A DNA stretch of 64,000 nt from Cypionkella psychrotolerans (GCF_001294535.1 NZ_LGIC01000069.1:58177-122176); one strand, 5' to 3'; shown: positions 37,185-47,464, numbered from the stretch's first letter. The notes: a model not told the origin generated them from the sequence alone. Translations and numbers: made by a program.

Positions 37185-38747
37185 ATGCCCTTTGTTCCAC
37201 CCCTGATCGTTTTCGCACCAATCCTCCTACTGGCCGTGGCCAGGTTTGCTCTGTTCCAACCCGGCCGCCGACCGGGCGCATTGCCGCGTCTGGCCGAGGG
37301 TGCGGCGCTTGGCGTTCTTGCTTTGGCAATCGCGAGCGTCGGGCAACTGATCCTCAATGGCCCGGCCACTGTCGGGTTCGGCGGAGGGCTGGCGCTGATC
37401 GCCTTCCGCCTTGACGCGATAAGTGCCACGATGGCGCTGCTCGTTGCCTTTGTCGGCTGGGTAGTCGTGCGCTATGGCCGAACCTATCTGGACGGCGAGG
37501 CCAGGGAAGGTGCGTATCACGGGTTGATGCTGGCCACGCTGGCCGCTGTGCTGACGCTGGTGCAAGCGGGCAGTCTGGCAGTGCTGGCGCTGGCCTTTGT
37601 CGCCATCGGTCTGGGGCTGCGGCAGTTGTTGCTGTTCTACCCCGAACGGGCCGAGGCACGGCGGGCGGCGGCCAAGTTTACCCTTGTCTGGGGGGCGGGC
37701 GATGCGGTGCTGGTGCTGGCTGCCATGCTGCTGTGGACCGCGTTTGGCACGGCGGACATTGCCGCGCTGTCGCAGGCTGCCGGGGGCGGACTGCCTTTGT
37801 CGGCTCAAGTTGCCGTGGCGCTGCTGGTGCTGGTGGCAGCGCTCAAAACGGCGACGTTCCCGCTACATGGCTGGCTGACCGAGGTCATGGAGGCGCCAAC
37901 GCCCGTATCTGCGCTGCTGCATGCGGGGATCATCAACGGCGGCGGGTTCCTGTTGATCCGCCTGTCCGATCTGATGCAGGCCAGCCCCGGTGCGATGGCG
38001 GCGTTGGTGATGCTGGGCGGGCTGACCGCGCTGTTTGGCGCTACAGTGATGCTGACGCAAAGTGCGGTAAAGACGGCGTTGGCCTGGTCCACAGTCGCGC
38101 AAATGGGGTTCATGCTGCTGCAATGCGGGATGGGGCTCTGGGCACTGGCGCTGCTGCATATCGTGGCGCATTCCCTGTACAAGGCGCATGCGTTCCTCGC
38201 CTCGGGTGGTGCTGTCAGGGCGGTGGCCGAGGTGCATCGGCCCGGTCCGGTCGCCGTACCGGGCATCGGCGCAGTGGCGCGGGCCTTTGTGCTGGCGCTG
38301 GTGCTTTATGCGGTCGTGGCAGTGGGCTTTGGGCTGGTGGTTGGGCCGAAGTCGGCGCAGGCGCTGGCGTTGGGGGTGATCCTGATCTTCGGCGTGGCTT
38401 ATCTGGTGGCCCAAGGGCTGGCCGATACCGCACCACGCGCGCTGACACAGCGCACGGCGCTGGTCTCATTGGCGGCAGCAGTGGCTTATTTCGGCTTTCA
38501 GGTGGTCGCGGCGGCACTTTGGGGCCCCTATCTGCCCTTGCCCCCGGTGCCCGGGCCGCTGGAATGGGCGCTGATCGTCCTGGCGCTGATGTCCTTTGGT
38601 CTGGTTGCAGTGGCGCAGGCGCTGTTCCCGCATTGGGCGCATCACCCGGCGGCGGCGGGTCTGCGGGTGCATCTGGCCAATGGCCTTTATCTGAATGCGG
38701 TTCTTGACCGGATGATCGGTGGCTTTCGCGCCACCAAACCCCTCTGA
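37185..38747 (+). CDS. dabB: DabB: NuoL/MrpA-like membrane subunit of the DAB inorganic-carbon pump
   Basis: A 520-residue protein with about 14 membrane helices and the proton-antiporter core: KFTLVWGAGDAVL, LKTATFPLHGWLTEVMEAP, SALLHAGIINGGGFL (the HAGxxNGGGF signature), and SAVKTALAWSTVAQMGFML. The P-L-H-x-W-L-x-E motif with its Lys and Glu is the proton path. DabB couples proton flow to DabA. The gene order lysR-dabB-dabA is diagnostic. RBS GGAGA before the ATG. Confidence 0.92.
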   Translation: MPFVPPLIVFAPILLLAVARFALFQPGRRPGALPRLAEGAALGVLALAIASVGQLILNGPATVGFGGGLALIAFRLDAISATMALLVAFVGWVVVRYGRTYLDGEAREGAYHGLMLATLAAVLTLVQAGSLAVLALAFVAIGLGLRQLLLFYPERAEARRAAAKFTLVWGAGDAVLVLAAMLLWTAFGTADIAALSQAAGGGLPLSAQVAVALLVLVAALKTATFPLHGWLTEVMEAPTPVSALLHAGIINGGGFLLIRLSDLMQASPGAMAALVMLGGLTALFGATVMLTQSAVKTALAWSTVAQMGFMLLQCGMGLWALALLHIVAHSLYKAHAFLASGGAVRAVAEVHRPGPVAVPGIGAVARAFVLALVLYAVVAVGFGLVVGPKSAQALALGVILIFGVAYLVAQGLADTAPRALTQRTALVSLAAAVAYFGFQVVAAALWGPYLPLPPVPGPLEWALIVLALMSFGLVAVAQALFPHWAHHPAAAGLRVHLANGLYLNAVLDRMIGGFRATKPL

Positions 38748-38773
38748 CCCCCCTTTCCCCTTCGGAGACAAAG

Positions 38774-41152
38774 ATGTTCCTTAAACATGCACAGATCGCG
38801 CCAGCCCGCCTCGCAGGTCTTCTCAAAGCCGCCGAGGCTGCGGCCCGCGCCATTCCGCCCGCTTTTCCGCTGGATGCAACGGTAGCCGTCAATCCTTTCC
38901 TTGGGCAGACCGGCGAAGATCTGGCCACCGCGAGCGCACGGCTGGCCCGTGTGGCCGGTGTCAAGATTACCCGCATGCGCGCCGACTATGCAGGCCAGGT
39001 GCGGGCAGGCAGCATCAGTGACGACGATCTTGCTGTGGCCCTGATAGCTTGCCAGTCGCCCATAAAACCCGCCGATCTGGCGCGGCTCAAGGCATCACTG
39101 ACCGCGACCAGTGCCGCGCCCCGGATGCTGCCGACGGTGGCTGATCTGGCCGCCAAGGCCGTCGGCACCGACTGGCCTTCGGTCATCGCGCGCAGCTTTG
39201 GCCTTTGGGCGGCGGGTCATTTCGACCGGGGTCAGGCGCTGTGGTCGCCAGCGCCGATGCTTGGGGCCTTTGCCGCCTGGCGTGCGTGGGCGTCACACGA
39301 CCTGACGCCCGAGATTGCCGGGCTGACCGGCTTTTGCGCCCATGTCGCCGGGTCCGACGATGCGCCCGAGCGCGTCATCCTGCGCGCAACCGACCGGCTG
39401 GGCCTGTCGGACACAGCGGCCGAGACCACCTTTCACCGGATGTTGATGGATCTGGGCGGCTGGTCGCAGCACGCCCGCTGGCTGTTGTGGGAGGCCGAGC
39501 TGAAGGGCCAATCCGACATGACAATCATTGATCTGCTGGCCATTCGCCTGATTTGGGAAGAGGCGTTGCTCGCACATGTGCCGCAGGTTGCAGCAGACTG
39601 GGCGTTGGCAGTTGCGGCACATGGCGCGCCCGTGCAGCCTTCGCCGGATGAGGTGATCGACGCGATCCTGCAAGAGGCCGCCGAGCGGGCGCATCAGCGC
39701 AAGCTCGACGCGGCGCTGTCGGGACCCAAAGCCACGACGGGCCGTCCGGCGCTGCAAGCCGCCTTTTGCATCGACGTGCGGTCCGAAGTGTTCCGCCGCG
39801 CGCTGGAAAGCCAAAGCCCGGACATTGAAACCATCGGCTTTGCGGGCTTTTTCGGGCTTCCGCTGCAACACAGGGCGCATGGCACCGAAGAATTGCAAAT
39901 CCACCTGCCTGTCCTGTTGAACCCCGGTATGACCTCGACCGGCCATACCGCCCCCGAGGTCGAGCGTGCCACGCGGATCGCTGCCCGCACCACCCGCGCC
40001 TGGGGCCGGTTCCGGCAGGCGGCGGTGTCGTCCTTTGCCTTTGTCGAGGCGGCGGGACCGGCCTATGCTTTGAAACTGGTGCGCAGCGCACTTGCGTTGC
40101 CACCCGGTCACCAGCCCCCCGAACCCGCGCCGCGCATCGAGGGCGGCCTGAGCGCCGAGGCCAAGGCCGCGACCGGGTCTGCCGTGTTGAAGGCGATGAG
40201 CATGACCACGAACCACGCGCGGCTTGTCCTGCTGCTTGGTCACGGCGGGCAGGTTACCAACAACGCCCATGAAAGCGCCTATCACTGCGGTGCCTGTGCC
40301 GGGCAGACCGGCGAAGTTTCCGCCCGGCTGCTGGCCCAATTGCTGAACGACCCCGAAACGCGGGCGGGTTTGCCAGCGCAGGGCATTGATCTGGCGCAGG
40401 ACACGGTGTTTCTGGCGGGCCTGCACGACACGACCACCGACCAGATCGCGCTGTTTCGCGACGACGCGGCCCCTGCACACACAGCGGATATCGCGCAGGC
40501 CGCAGACTGGCTTGCCCGCGCCGGGGGTCTGGCGCGGTCTGAACGCGCGTTGCGTCTGCCGGGGGCGACGGCCAGGTCGATCGGCCAGCGGGCGCTGAAC
40601 TGGGCCGAGGTGCGCCCTGAATGGGGACTGGCCGGCTGTGCTGCCTTCATCGCCGCGCCGCGCCCGGCCACAGCCGGGGCCGATCTTGCAGGTCGCGCCT
40701 TCCTGCACAACTATGACTGGCAGGCCGACGCGGGCTTTGGCACGTTGGAATTGATCCTGACCGCACCGGTGGTCGTGGCCAGCTGGATCAGCCTGCAATA
40801 CTATGGATCATCCGTCGCACCCGAGGTGTTTGGCGGCGGCAACAAGTTGATCCACAACGTGGTGGGCGGCATCGGCGTGGTGCAAGGCAACGGCGGCAAG
40901 CTGCGCCCCGGTCTGCCATGGCAAACCGTGCACGACGGCGCGAAGTTGGCGCATGAGCCGTTGCGGCTGTCGGTGCTGATTGAAGCCCCACGCGAGGCAA
41001 TCATCGACGTGCTGGCCCGTCACGCCGGGGTGCGCGCCCTGTTCGACAACGGCTGGCTGCATCTGTTCGTCCTTCATGAGGGTCAGATCGCGGCCCGCTA
41101 TCAGACTGGTCTGGTCTGGGACGACAAGGAATATCAACGCCGTGCCGCATGA
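38774..41152 (+). CDS. dabA: DabA: zinc-binding beta-carbonic-anhydrase-like subunit (DUF2309)
   Basis: A 792-residue DUF2309 protein. The zinc-site residues known from DabA are all present: Cys332 and Asp334 in AAFCIDVRSE, His490 in LLLGHGGQVTNN and Cys505 in SAYHCGACAGQ. The C-to-D and H-to-C spacings (2 and 15) equal those of the studied protein as I recall. DabA hydrates CO2 to bicarbonate on the cytoplasmic side when driven by DabB. AVNPFLGQT and NVVGGIGVVQGNGGKLRPGLP are other family signatures. The stop overlaps the next gene. Confidence 0.93.
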   Translation: MFLKHAQIAPARLAGLLKAAEAAARAIPPAFPLDATVAVNPFLGQTGEDLATASARLARVAGVKITRMRADYAGQVRAGSISDDDLAVALIACQSPIKPADLARLKASLTATSAAPRMLPTVADLAAKAVGTDWPSVIARSFGLWAAGHFDRGQALWSPAPMLGAFAAWRAWASHDLTPEIAGLTGFCAHVAGSDDAPERVILRATDRLGLSDTAAETTFHRMLMDLGGWSQHARWLLWEAELKGQSDMTIIDLLAIRLIWEEALLAHVPQVAADWALAVAAHGAPVQPSPDEVIDAILQEAAERAHQRKLDAALSGPKATTGRPALQAAFCIDVRSEVFRRALESQSPDIETIGFAGFFGLPLQHRAHGTEELQIHLPVLLNPGMTSTGHTAPEVERATRIAARTTRAWGRFRQAAVSSFAFVEAAGPAYALKLVRSALALPPGHQPPEPAPRIEGGLSAEAKAATGSAVLKAMSMTTNHARLVLLLGHGGQVTNNAHESAYHCGACAGQTGEVSARLLAQLLNDPETRAGLPAQGIDLAQDTVFLAGLHDTTTDQIALFRDDAAPAHTADIAQAADWLARAGGLARSERALRLPGATARSIGQRALNWAEVRPEWGLAGCAAFIAAPRPATAGADLAGRAFLHNYDWQADAGFGTLELILTAPVVVASWISLQYYGSSVAPEVFGGGNKLIHNVVGGIGVVQGNGGKLRPGLPWQTVHDGAKLAHEPLRLSVLIEAPREAIIDVLARHAGVRALFDNGWLHLFVLHEGQIAARYQTGLVWDDKEYQRRAA

Positions 41153-41988
41153 CACTGCCTGACCGCGCCGCCCTTGGCACCATGCACGGCAAATCGGCGG
41201 CAATCGCGCCGCCGCTCGCCCGTCTCGGTATTACGCTGGTGGTTCCCGAGGGGCTGAACACCGACCAGTTATGCACCTTCACCGCCGAAACCCCGCGCAT
41301 GGGCACGATGGAAGATGCCGCCCGCGCCAAGGCACGTGCCGCCATCGCAGCCACCAGACTATCGGTCGGTATTGCCAGTGAAGGCGCTTATGGCCCACAT
41401 CCATTCTTCCCTTTTCTGCCCATTGGCAGGGAGGTGCTGTTGTGGCGCAATGAGGAAACAGGGCATGAGGTTATTGAAAGGCTGATAGACGAGGCCCCGT
41501 GCTACGATCATGCAACCATCTATTCGGCCGACGAAGCGACCGCTTTTCTGTTGAGCATGGGCTTCCCCCGGACCGCGGTCATCGTGGCTTCGACAGGCGC
41601 AGGCGCGACACCTTTGGCCAAGGGTTTGCAGGACCGCGATGCTGTTGATGACGCAATCGCGCGCGCGGCTCAACTGTCAGCGCAGGGGGGAGCGTTCCTT
41701 CAGACCGACATGCGCGCCCATCTGAACCCCCGCCGGATGGAAACCGTCGGCCGTCTCGCCGAACGCCTTGCCGCGCGGCTGGCGACGGCATGCCCAAGCT
41801 GCGCAGCGCCCGGTTGGGGGCTGTTGCGGGTGGAAACCGGCCTGCCCTGTGCCTGGTGCGACGGTCCGACGCTGCTGGTCAAGGCCGAGATCCACGGCTG
41901 CACGCTCTACGGACAACAAGTTGTTCAACCCCGCGTCTACGGACCGAACGTTGCCGACCCAGGCCAATGTCCGACCTGCAACCCGTGA
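41149..41988 (+). CDS. DUF6671-like protein coupled to dabA
   Basis: A 279-residue cytoplasmic protein. The N-terminus has DRAALGTMHGKSAAIAPPLA and VVPEGLNTDQLCTFT; residues about 80-90 read ASEGAYGPHPFFPF with several conserved-looking charged/aromatic residues. Two zinc-ribbon-like pairs close the protein: CPSCAAPGW with CAWCDGP, and CPTCNP at the very end. It matches DUF6671 as I remember the family; no activity is known. The ATG overlaps the dabA stop by four bases, so it is made together with the pump. A role as assembly factor, regulator or zinc supplier is inference. Confidence 0.75.
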   Translation: MTLPDRAALGTMHGKSAAIAPPLARLGITLVVPEGLNTDQLCTFTAETPRMGTMEDAARAKARAAIAATRLSVGIASEGAYGPHPFFPFLPIGREVLLWRNEETGHEVIERLIDEAPCYDHATIYSADEATAFLLSMGFPRTAVIVASTGAGATPLAKGLQDRDAVDDAIARAAQLSAQGGAFLQTDMRAHLNPRRMETVGRLAERLAARLATACPSCAAPGWGLLRVETGLPCAWCDGPTLLVKAEIHGCTLYGQQVVQPRVYGPNVADPGQCPTCNP

Positions 41989-42034
41989 TCGCAAAGTTAC
42001 GTAAAAAACCAAAGCGGCGCAAAAACGTTGCACG

Positions 42035-42432
42035 TTAGTCCGGTCCCCTCTGCCACTTTAAGGAAAGTGTATCCGCTCCGGCTGTGGCCAGATTTTCCTT
42101 TTGTCCTGGAGGGATTGACAATTCTAACGCCATCCGCCGCTGGCAAAAATGGCGATGGGTCACGACATCCGAGGCGAAGGAGACTACCGTCAAACGGTCG
42201 CGGGAGTTCAAACGATCCAGCAGCCCCAGGGACGCCAGTTTTGCAGCCTCGAGCTTGCCGCCAGACATCGACCCACTCGCGTCGATCGACAAGGCAATGT
42301 TGAGGGGACCGCGCTCGACCCGGCTTTGCAATTTAGCAGTTTGAACCTCCAGCTTCGCCACAAGGTAGCGGACAGACCCACCTTCGGCCAAGACAAGGTT
42401 GCGGTCAAATCTGTCAATCGGCACGCAAAATT
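42035..42432 (-). pseudogene. von Willebrand A-domain protein, N-terminal fragment
   Basis: Reading from the ISL3 edge: FDRNLVLAEGGSVRYLVAKL, then LNIALSIDASGSMSGGKLEA with the MIDAS motif DASGSMS, and DRLTVVSFASDVVTH. Normal vWA proteins continue for hundreds of residues, but after VVTH (about 42155) the sequence is unrelated and stops at 42035. The start is also lost because the ISL3 element inserted there. Nothing functional remains. The sequence 42035-42155 is unidentified, probably another mobile piece. Confidence 0.7.
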
Positions 42433-44075
42433 GGCTCTGACTCAATCTCGATGCACATCACGCACTCCCCAGCAGTCGCGCGCGCAGGAGGTCGAGGTTT
42501 GCTCTGCCATACATCTGGCGTTTGACCAGCTTCAGCTTGGTGATCTGTCCTTCTGTCTGGCCATTGGACCAAGGGCTGGCGATGGCAGCGGCGACCGCAG
42601 TCCGATCCGCGATGATGCCGCGTGTGAAGGCGACCAGATGTTTAGACGCGTCTTGGATCCATGTATCGAGGTCTTTTGCACATCCGGTGCGGATCATGTG
42701 GTGGAAACGCTGAACAAGGGTCTTTGCTTGCCATAGGTCTGGCAACTCCGCTTCTATCAGAGTTGCCAGCATGAGGTCGGCACGTGGAAGGCGGTCTGGA
42801 TCGAGCATAAGCAATCTGGCGATCATTCGCGAACTCAGACATCTGCGCGGTAACTCCGTTGCCTCATCCCGGCGGCGCCGGGTCGCCCACTCGGTCACGA
42901 CACGCAGTGAGCCTGCATAACCTTGGGCGCGCAATCGTCTCCAGAGTTCCGCGCCGCTCCGGCAACCACTTGCCCACTCGTGCGACAGCCAGTCGAGATA
43001 TCCGTCCAGTGTGCTGGCTTTTGATCGGAAGACGTCAGAACGATCGCCTCGAGCAATGTTGCGCACGCATTGCCGCGATCGGCCGGTTCGGCGGACGATG
43101 TCTTTGATTGGCACCTGCGCCTTCACCAGGTCCGTGATCATGGCGCTCTCCGCAGAACGATGGCGCCAGCCCTCGTATTGCTTGCGCTCGACGGCCGTCA
43201 TGACCTCCGGACCAAGCTGCCTTACCCCCACAACCCGGCGGATGTCTCGCATCGCGTTCCGGACAACGCCTAACAGGGCCGCACTACAATTTTCCATGAG
43301 ATGCCAACGGTCTGCGACCTGCACGGCGTCCGGACGCCCGCGACGGCCGGCAGGTCCATAGCCACCGCCACGATCCCGCGCGATGATCTCGATGGAGGGG
43401 CGTGCCGCCAGCCAGGCCTGAGCCGTCGCCGTCTCGCGATCCGGCAGGACATCGATGATCCGCCGCCGTTCGAGGTCACAGACGACGGTTCCATAGCGGT
43501 GACCCTTTCGCCAGGCCCAGTCATCGATGCCGACCACCCTGGGTGAGGCGTCAGTTGCTGGTGCCCTTCGGCGCACGACCCTGAGCAGCGTATCGCGGCT
43601 GACCGGAAGGACCAGTCGCTTCGCTGTCCGCTGGCCCGGGCGACCACCAAGTGCGAGGCCAATATGATGAACAATCCCCTCGAGACGCTCCGTCCGCCTC
43701 CCAAATCGCTGCACGATAGACGGGTCAAACCGCTCGGCGAAGATCTTCACAGGGCAACCGATTGACCTGCATCTGAACCGCCGGGTTTGAAGCAACAGTC
43801 TTCCCGCCGAACCATGTGACGGCAAATCCGCCAAGCTCCTGACGTATCGACTGTGAACCGAACCCGACACCGCCCCGCATCCAGGGCAAGCCGATGATCG
43901 CAACAATGACCGTGCTACGACCGTGACCAGGCCGTCGCAAACTTCGATCGATTCAACGATCAGCCCCTCCGGCACCTCCAAATCATCCTTGTGCATCCGC
44001 GACATCTTGTTGGTCCTCCCGGAACCATCACAACATGTCGGCCAGAAAAGCGTGCATCAAGATTGAGTCAGAGCC
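42433..44075 (-). mobile_element. Complete ISL3-family insertion sequence
   Basis: 1643 bp bounded by 24-bp inverted repeats with one mismatch, beginning GGCTCTGACTCAATCT. AAAATT flanks both ends (42427-42432 and 44076-44081), consistent with a target duplication although ISL3 usually makes eight bases. It carries one intact transposase and separates the vWA fragment from the DUF6880 pseudogene. Confidence 0.9.
42458..44005 (-). CDS. ISL3-family transposase
   Basis: A 515-residue transposase: N-terminal zinc-finger (CPGCGAVS, then RRFRCRSIGCPVKIF), DDE core starting VVGIDDWAWRKGHRYGTVVC, ARDRGGGYGPAG and QVADRWHLMEN, a helical insertion, and the C-terminal catalytic block ASPWSNGQTEGQITKLKLVK. 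All expected parts are present at normal length, so the element may be active. A diverged ISL3 fragment lies at 15607. Confidence 0.93.
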   Translation of the reverse strand: MSRMHKDDLEVPEGLIVESIEVCDGLVTVVARSLLRSSACPGCGAVSGSVHSRYVRSLADLPSHGSAGRLLLQTRRFRCRSIGCPVKIFAERFDPSIVQRFGRRTERLEGIVHHIGLALGGRPGQRTAKRLVLPVSRDTLLRVVRRRAPATDASPRVVGIDDWAWRKGHRYGTVVCDLERRRIIDVLPDRETATAQAWLAARPSIEIIARDRGGGYGPAGRRGRPDAVQVADRWHLMENCSAALLGVVRNAMRDIRRVVGVRQLGPEVMTAVERKQYEGWRHRSAESAMITDLVKAQVPIKDIVRRTGRSRQCVRNIARGDRSDVFRSKASTLDGYLDWLSHEWASGCRSGAELWRRLRAQGYAGSLRVVTEWATRRRRDEATELPRRCLSSRMIARLLMLDPDRLPRADLMLATLIEAELPDLWQAKTLVQRFHHMIRTGCAKDLDTWIQDASKHLVAFTRGIIADRTAVAAAIASPWSNGQTEGQITKLKLVKRQMYGRANLDLLRARLLGSA

Positions 44076-44090
44076 AAAATTGGACGCCGA

Positions 44091-45332
44091 TTACCCCGCC
44101 AACGGGGTCCGTTTTGCACGCCGAAACACAGCCTCGGCGGCCGGGGTCAGGATTTCGTAGCGATCACCGTCCAACTCGTCGAACCGGTGCTGGACCAACT
44201 GCGCCGCCCGGCCCAGCGCGGGCCTATGGATCAGGAAATGCAGTGCCGAAAGGGGCTCAGGGTAGGCAATGGCATGGGCCATAGCCTGCTCTTCGGCCTC
44301 GACATCGTCGAAATCCGCAAGGCGCTTCAGATAGGCGCGCAGGTGGTCCGCAGCGAGGCTGCGGTGAAAGCACTCCAACCGGAACACCTGCGCCTCGTCC
44401 GACCGGCCTAGCCCTTCCAGCACATCCAGCCCGGCCGCCTGCCATTCCTCAGGCACCCAAGCGCGATCGCGAAACTCGGCCCGCTCCAGAAACCCCAACG
44501 CGTCCCCAGCCCGGCCAGCGGCCAACAACCGCACCGCAATCTGCGCATCGATCTTCGGCACCTTGCGCGTGGCGGGATCGTATTGGGCGATGAAGGCGTC
44601 CACGTCGCCCATCGCATCGGCAATGTCCTTCAGCGCCATCCGCGCCAGGCTCTGCCGGGCGCGTTCTTCCATTTGATGCGCATAGGTAGCGCCGCCGCTG
44701 ACATAGCCCACCGCCTCCCATTCACCCTTCGGCGGCACGGGAACCGACGTCGCCGCCAACGCCTCGATGCGCACCTTGAGATGGGCAAGCCCCTCGGCCC
44801 CCAGTGCGGGGGTAAGGATGGCGATGAGGCCGTCATATTGGCCGCAGCCATTGTCGCGCAAAGCCTCGACTGCCGCATCGGCCAACGCCTCGGGACGCGT
44901 TCCGGCTGCAAGTGCGATCTCACCCAGCAGCGCGCAGGCATCGTGAAACACACCAATGACGATGCCGCTCCTGTCGTCTTAGCGCTCGAACAGGGGCGTG
45001 GCAACTTGCAAGAAGCGCTAGGTCAGCGCCAGCGCCTCGGTCGGATCGGTAGGTGCGATCTGCTCCTTGATCGCGCGCTTCTGGCTTTCCAGATCAGTGA
45101 CCAGCGGCTTGCGGTTCTGCCAGTGCACGAAACTGCGCGCCCGCGCAATGCTGGTCAGCCGTTTGGCCACCTCGCGCCCGGCTTCCTTCGGGCTTTGCGC
45201 CCCCGCCAGTTCCAGCCGCAGCCGCCGCTTGGCCATGGCCGATCCGGTGCTGATTTCGACCAGCAGTTGAGCCAAGCGCTCTGCACCCAGCGTCTCGAGG
45301 TTCTTTGCATTCAGGGTGGTCTTCGATGCCAT
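44091..45332 (-). pseudogene. DUF6880 protein with two in-frame stops
   Basis: One frame spans 45332-44091 (413 codons). The first 104 residues (TTLNAKNLETLGAERLAQLL ... SIARARSFVHWQNRKPLV) match the DUF6880 N-terminus, then TAG replaces the Trp expected after EALAL, RFLQVATPLFER follows, then TAA replaces the expected Cys, and DDRSGIVIGVFHDAC and the helical-repeat C-terminus continue without further breaks. So a nearly complete gene was silenced by two point mutations. Function of the family is unknown; it is rich in TPR-like helices. Confidence 0.8.
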
Positions 45333-45722
45333 TGGAAATCCGTATCAATTCGGGCCTACCCTAGCAGCGGCTGGATCAGAGTGAAACGCCGACGCTGATT
45401 CGATTTGGGCGCAGAATAGGCTGGGCGTATCACACCGGTGCCCTGCGCGCCAAAGCTGCGGAGGTGATGAAGATCAGAAAGAAAACGGGACGTATCGATC
45501 AAGGCTTTCTCACTTTTACAAGGAACTGGACAAGCTTAAAGGCGGGCCGCTGGAATTAGAAGTCCGGACTGAAGCCTCGATGGAATGCGCGCGAGTCAAA
45601 CGGACGGCTGTTCTGCTCTGATACTGGCCGAGGAAGGAGACAGCGGCCATAATGACGGCCCATGCCCCTTTCGTTATCTGTGCATCAACGGGTAGCTAAA
45701 AGCAGAACAGGTTGTGATGCAG
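45333..45722. other. Gap without recognisable gene
   Basis: These 390 bases hold only short open frames. One reads MKIRKKTGRIDQGFL from about 45469 but ends after about 30 residues and matches nothing I know. No clear hairpin or operator. Confidence 0.5.
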
Positions 45723-46788
45723 CTACCACGTCCGATCTGATAATTTCCCGATCTCAGTCGCCACAATTTCAGCGACCGCCAGTGCTCCTTCCATATAGCC
45801 CCCCATCCTCGGCGCAACTTCAGTTGAGACGAAATGAAGTCTTCCGTTCCATAGGCCCGACAAGCTCTGGGGAAGGCCGTAATCCGGATGCGCAGACAGG
45901 AGCACAAGATCGTGCTCAGTTGCGGTTTCCGGCTCGAAAGCCCAATCCTGAAGCGCCACCTGCGCAGGTGTCATCGCCTTCGCCCCGAAAATGCGGGCCA
46001 ACTGCTCCAGTGCTGCTGTCGTGATCTCTTGCGCACGACCCTTGCGGTGCGCGGGGTGGCAGTCCCAAGAAGCCGAAAAGCGCAGCGGGTGTACCATTCG
46101 TGCCAGAGGCATCGTGGATTTCCGCCATAGGGCCGCGCCTACTTGTAGCATCGCCGGAAAGGCCAGCGTCGCGCCAGAACGGTGTGTCGCACACGGCGAC
46201 AAACTTCGCGTGCCCTGCCATCCAGGTCGGGATGGCTTCCAGGCTGTGCTTTTGATCAGGTCTTAAGGCGGGCAGGAATGTCAAACCGGCGGCTATGCGG
46301 GGCGGCAGGGCAAGAACAACGTGCGGCGCGGTGCATATCTGCCCGTTTGCAAGTTGAACGCCGCTCTGCTCGTCAATCGTCGCGACCCGGGCGCTGTTAT
46401 GCAGACGATCTGCGGGCAGACCGGCCACAAATGCATCGGCCAGCCGAATAACCCCGCCCGCAATGCGCAAAGAGCCTTCCATCGAGGCAAAGCCCAAGCC
46501 GTGATGCACCCTGCCGGTTTCATCCTCATACCACTGATCGCCTGTCGCATATTGCGCGAAATCGGTCAGGCCCAACGCCTTGAGCAGCGTCGCAATGCTC
46601 TGCTGCCCCGGCCAGAACCACGATGGCCCCAGATCGACCGCGCCGTTTGGCGTTTGTAACGCTGCGATCCGGCCACCAAAACGGCTGCGCGCCTCGAACA
46701 GCTGAAAATCGACGCCGGTTTGATCAAGCCGTCGTGCAAGGGCAAGACCCGCAAGTCCACCACCGATGATGGCCACCTGTGTTTTCAT
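45723..46788 (-). pseudogene. FAD-dependent amine oxidase, single frameshift
   Basis: The N-terminal frame from 46788 reads QVAIIGGGLAGLALARRL (FAD-binding), FEARSRFGGRI, VDLGPSWFWPGQ and ALPPRIAAGL, an amine-oxidase/protoporphyrinogen-oxidase type protein. Near 46050, after ALFGFLGLPP, homology switches by one frame to HRKGRAQEITTAALEQL, ALQDWAFEPETATEHD and the FAD-closing end GLWNGRLHFVSTE ... GYMEGAL. A one-base change in a C-rich run explains this; it may be a real pseudogene or a sequencing error. Lies just after the ChrR-like cupin gene. Confidence 0.8.
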
Positions 46789-46798
46789 CGGGCTGTCT

Positions 46799-47464
46799 TT
46801 ACGAAGGGGCTGCGACAAAGCGGAGGTGCCCGGTTTTCATCCAGAGCTTGGCGCCGCCCTGCCCCGCCTCTGCCGCAAAGGGCTGCCCTTCGGGCAGGCG
46901 AAGCCAGGATCCTTGGCGCAAGTCATCGCCACTTTCCATCAGGCTGCCGCTCAGCACAAAAACCTCGATCCCGCCGGGTGCTTCAACTTGCAGCGCCGCG
47001 CCGGGGTCGAGTTCGAAATAGGTGACCACCTCACGCGCGTCGCGGTGCAACTCTGCAGACCGCACGCCATCCTCGACCGACAACAGCCCCTCGGCCATGT
47101 TTTTACTGAATTGGTCTCGATCAGCAGGATCGAACTGCCACAGCTTCACAAGGATGGTGCAACCTGCATCCGATCGGGGGGTATGCCGCGAAGTGGGAGG
47201 ATTACGCACATAGGTGCCAGTGGGGTAATCGCCATGCTCGTCTTGAAAAATCCCGTCCAGAACCACGAATTCCTCGCCCCCGCCATGGGTGTGCGCCGAA
47301 AAGCTGTGGCCCGGCGCAAAGCGCACGATGGTGGTCGCACGCGCAACCTCGCCACCGATCCGGTCCAGCATACGGCGATCCACGCCAGCCAAAGGTGAGT
47401 GCTGCCAAGGCATCTCGGCCGTACGGAGCAGAATTCGCTGCGAAAAGTCTGTATGAAGTTCCAT
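46799..47464 (-). CDS. ChrR-like cupin protein
   Basis: A 221-residue protein with two cupin halves. The first contains the metal-binding pattern [17 protein letters not shown]; the second reads [17 protein letters not shown] and lacks some ligands. It resembles the cupin part of ChrR anti-sigma factors, without the zinc-binding N-terminal domain, and [20 protein letters not shown] is typical of this subgroup. ATG at 47464 has AGGA before it; the open frame upstream has no homology. Divergent from the formamidase gene and followed by the amine oxidase, so the two minus-strand genes may form a unit. Confidence 0.8.
   Translation of the reverse strand: MELHTDFSQRILLRTAEMPWQHSPLAGVDRRMLDRIGGEVARATTIVRFAPGHSFSAHTHGGGEEFVVLDGIFQDEHGDYPTGTYVRNPPTSRHTPRSDAGCTILVKLWQFDPADRDQFSKNMAEGLLSVEDGVRSAELHRDAREVVTYFELDPGAALQVEAPGGIEVFVLSGSLMESGDDLRQGSWLRLPEGQPFAAEAGQGGAKLWMKTGHLRFVAAPS

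Noticed and set aside
39293..40798. A 501-codon minus-strand frame inside dabA.
   Set aside because: It is antisense to a strongly supported gene and lacks any family-like motif.
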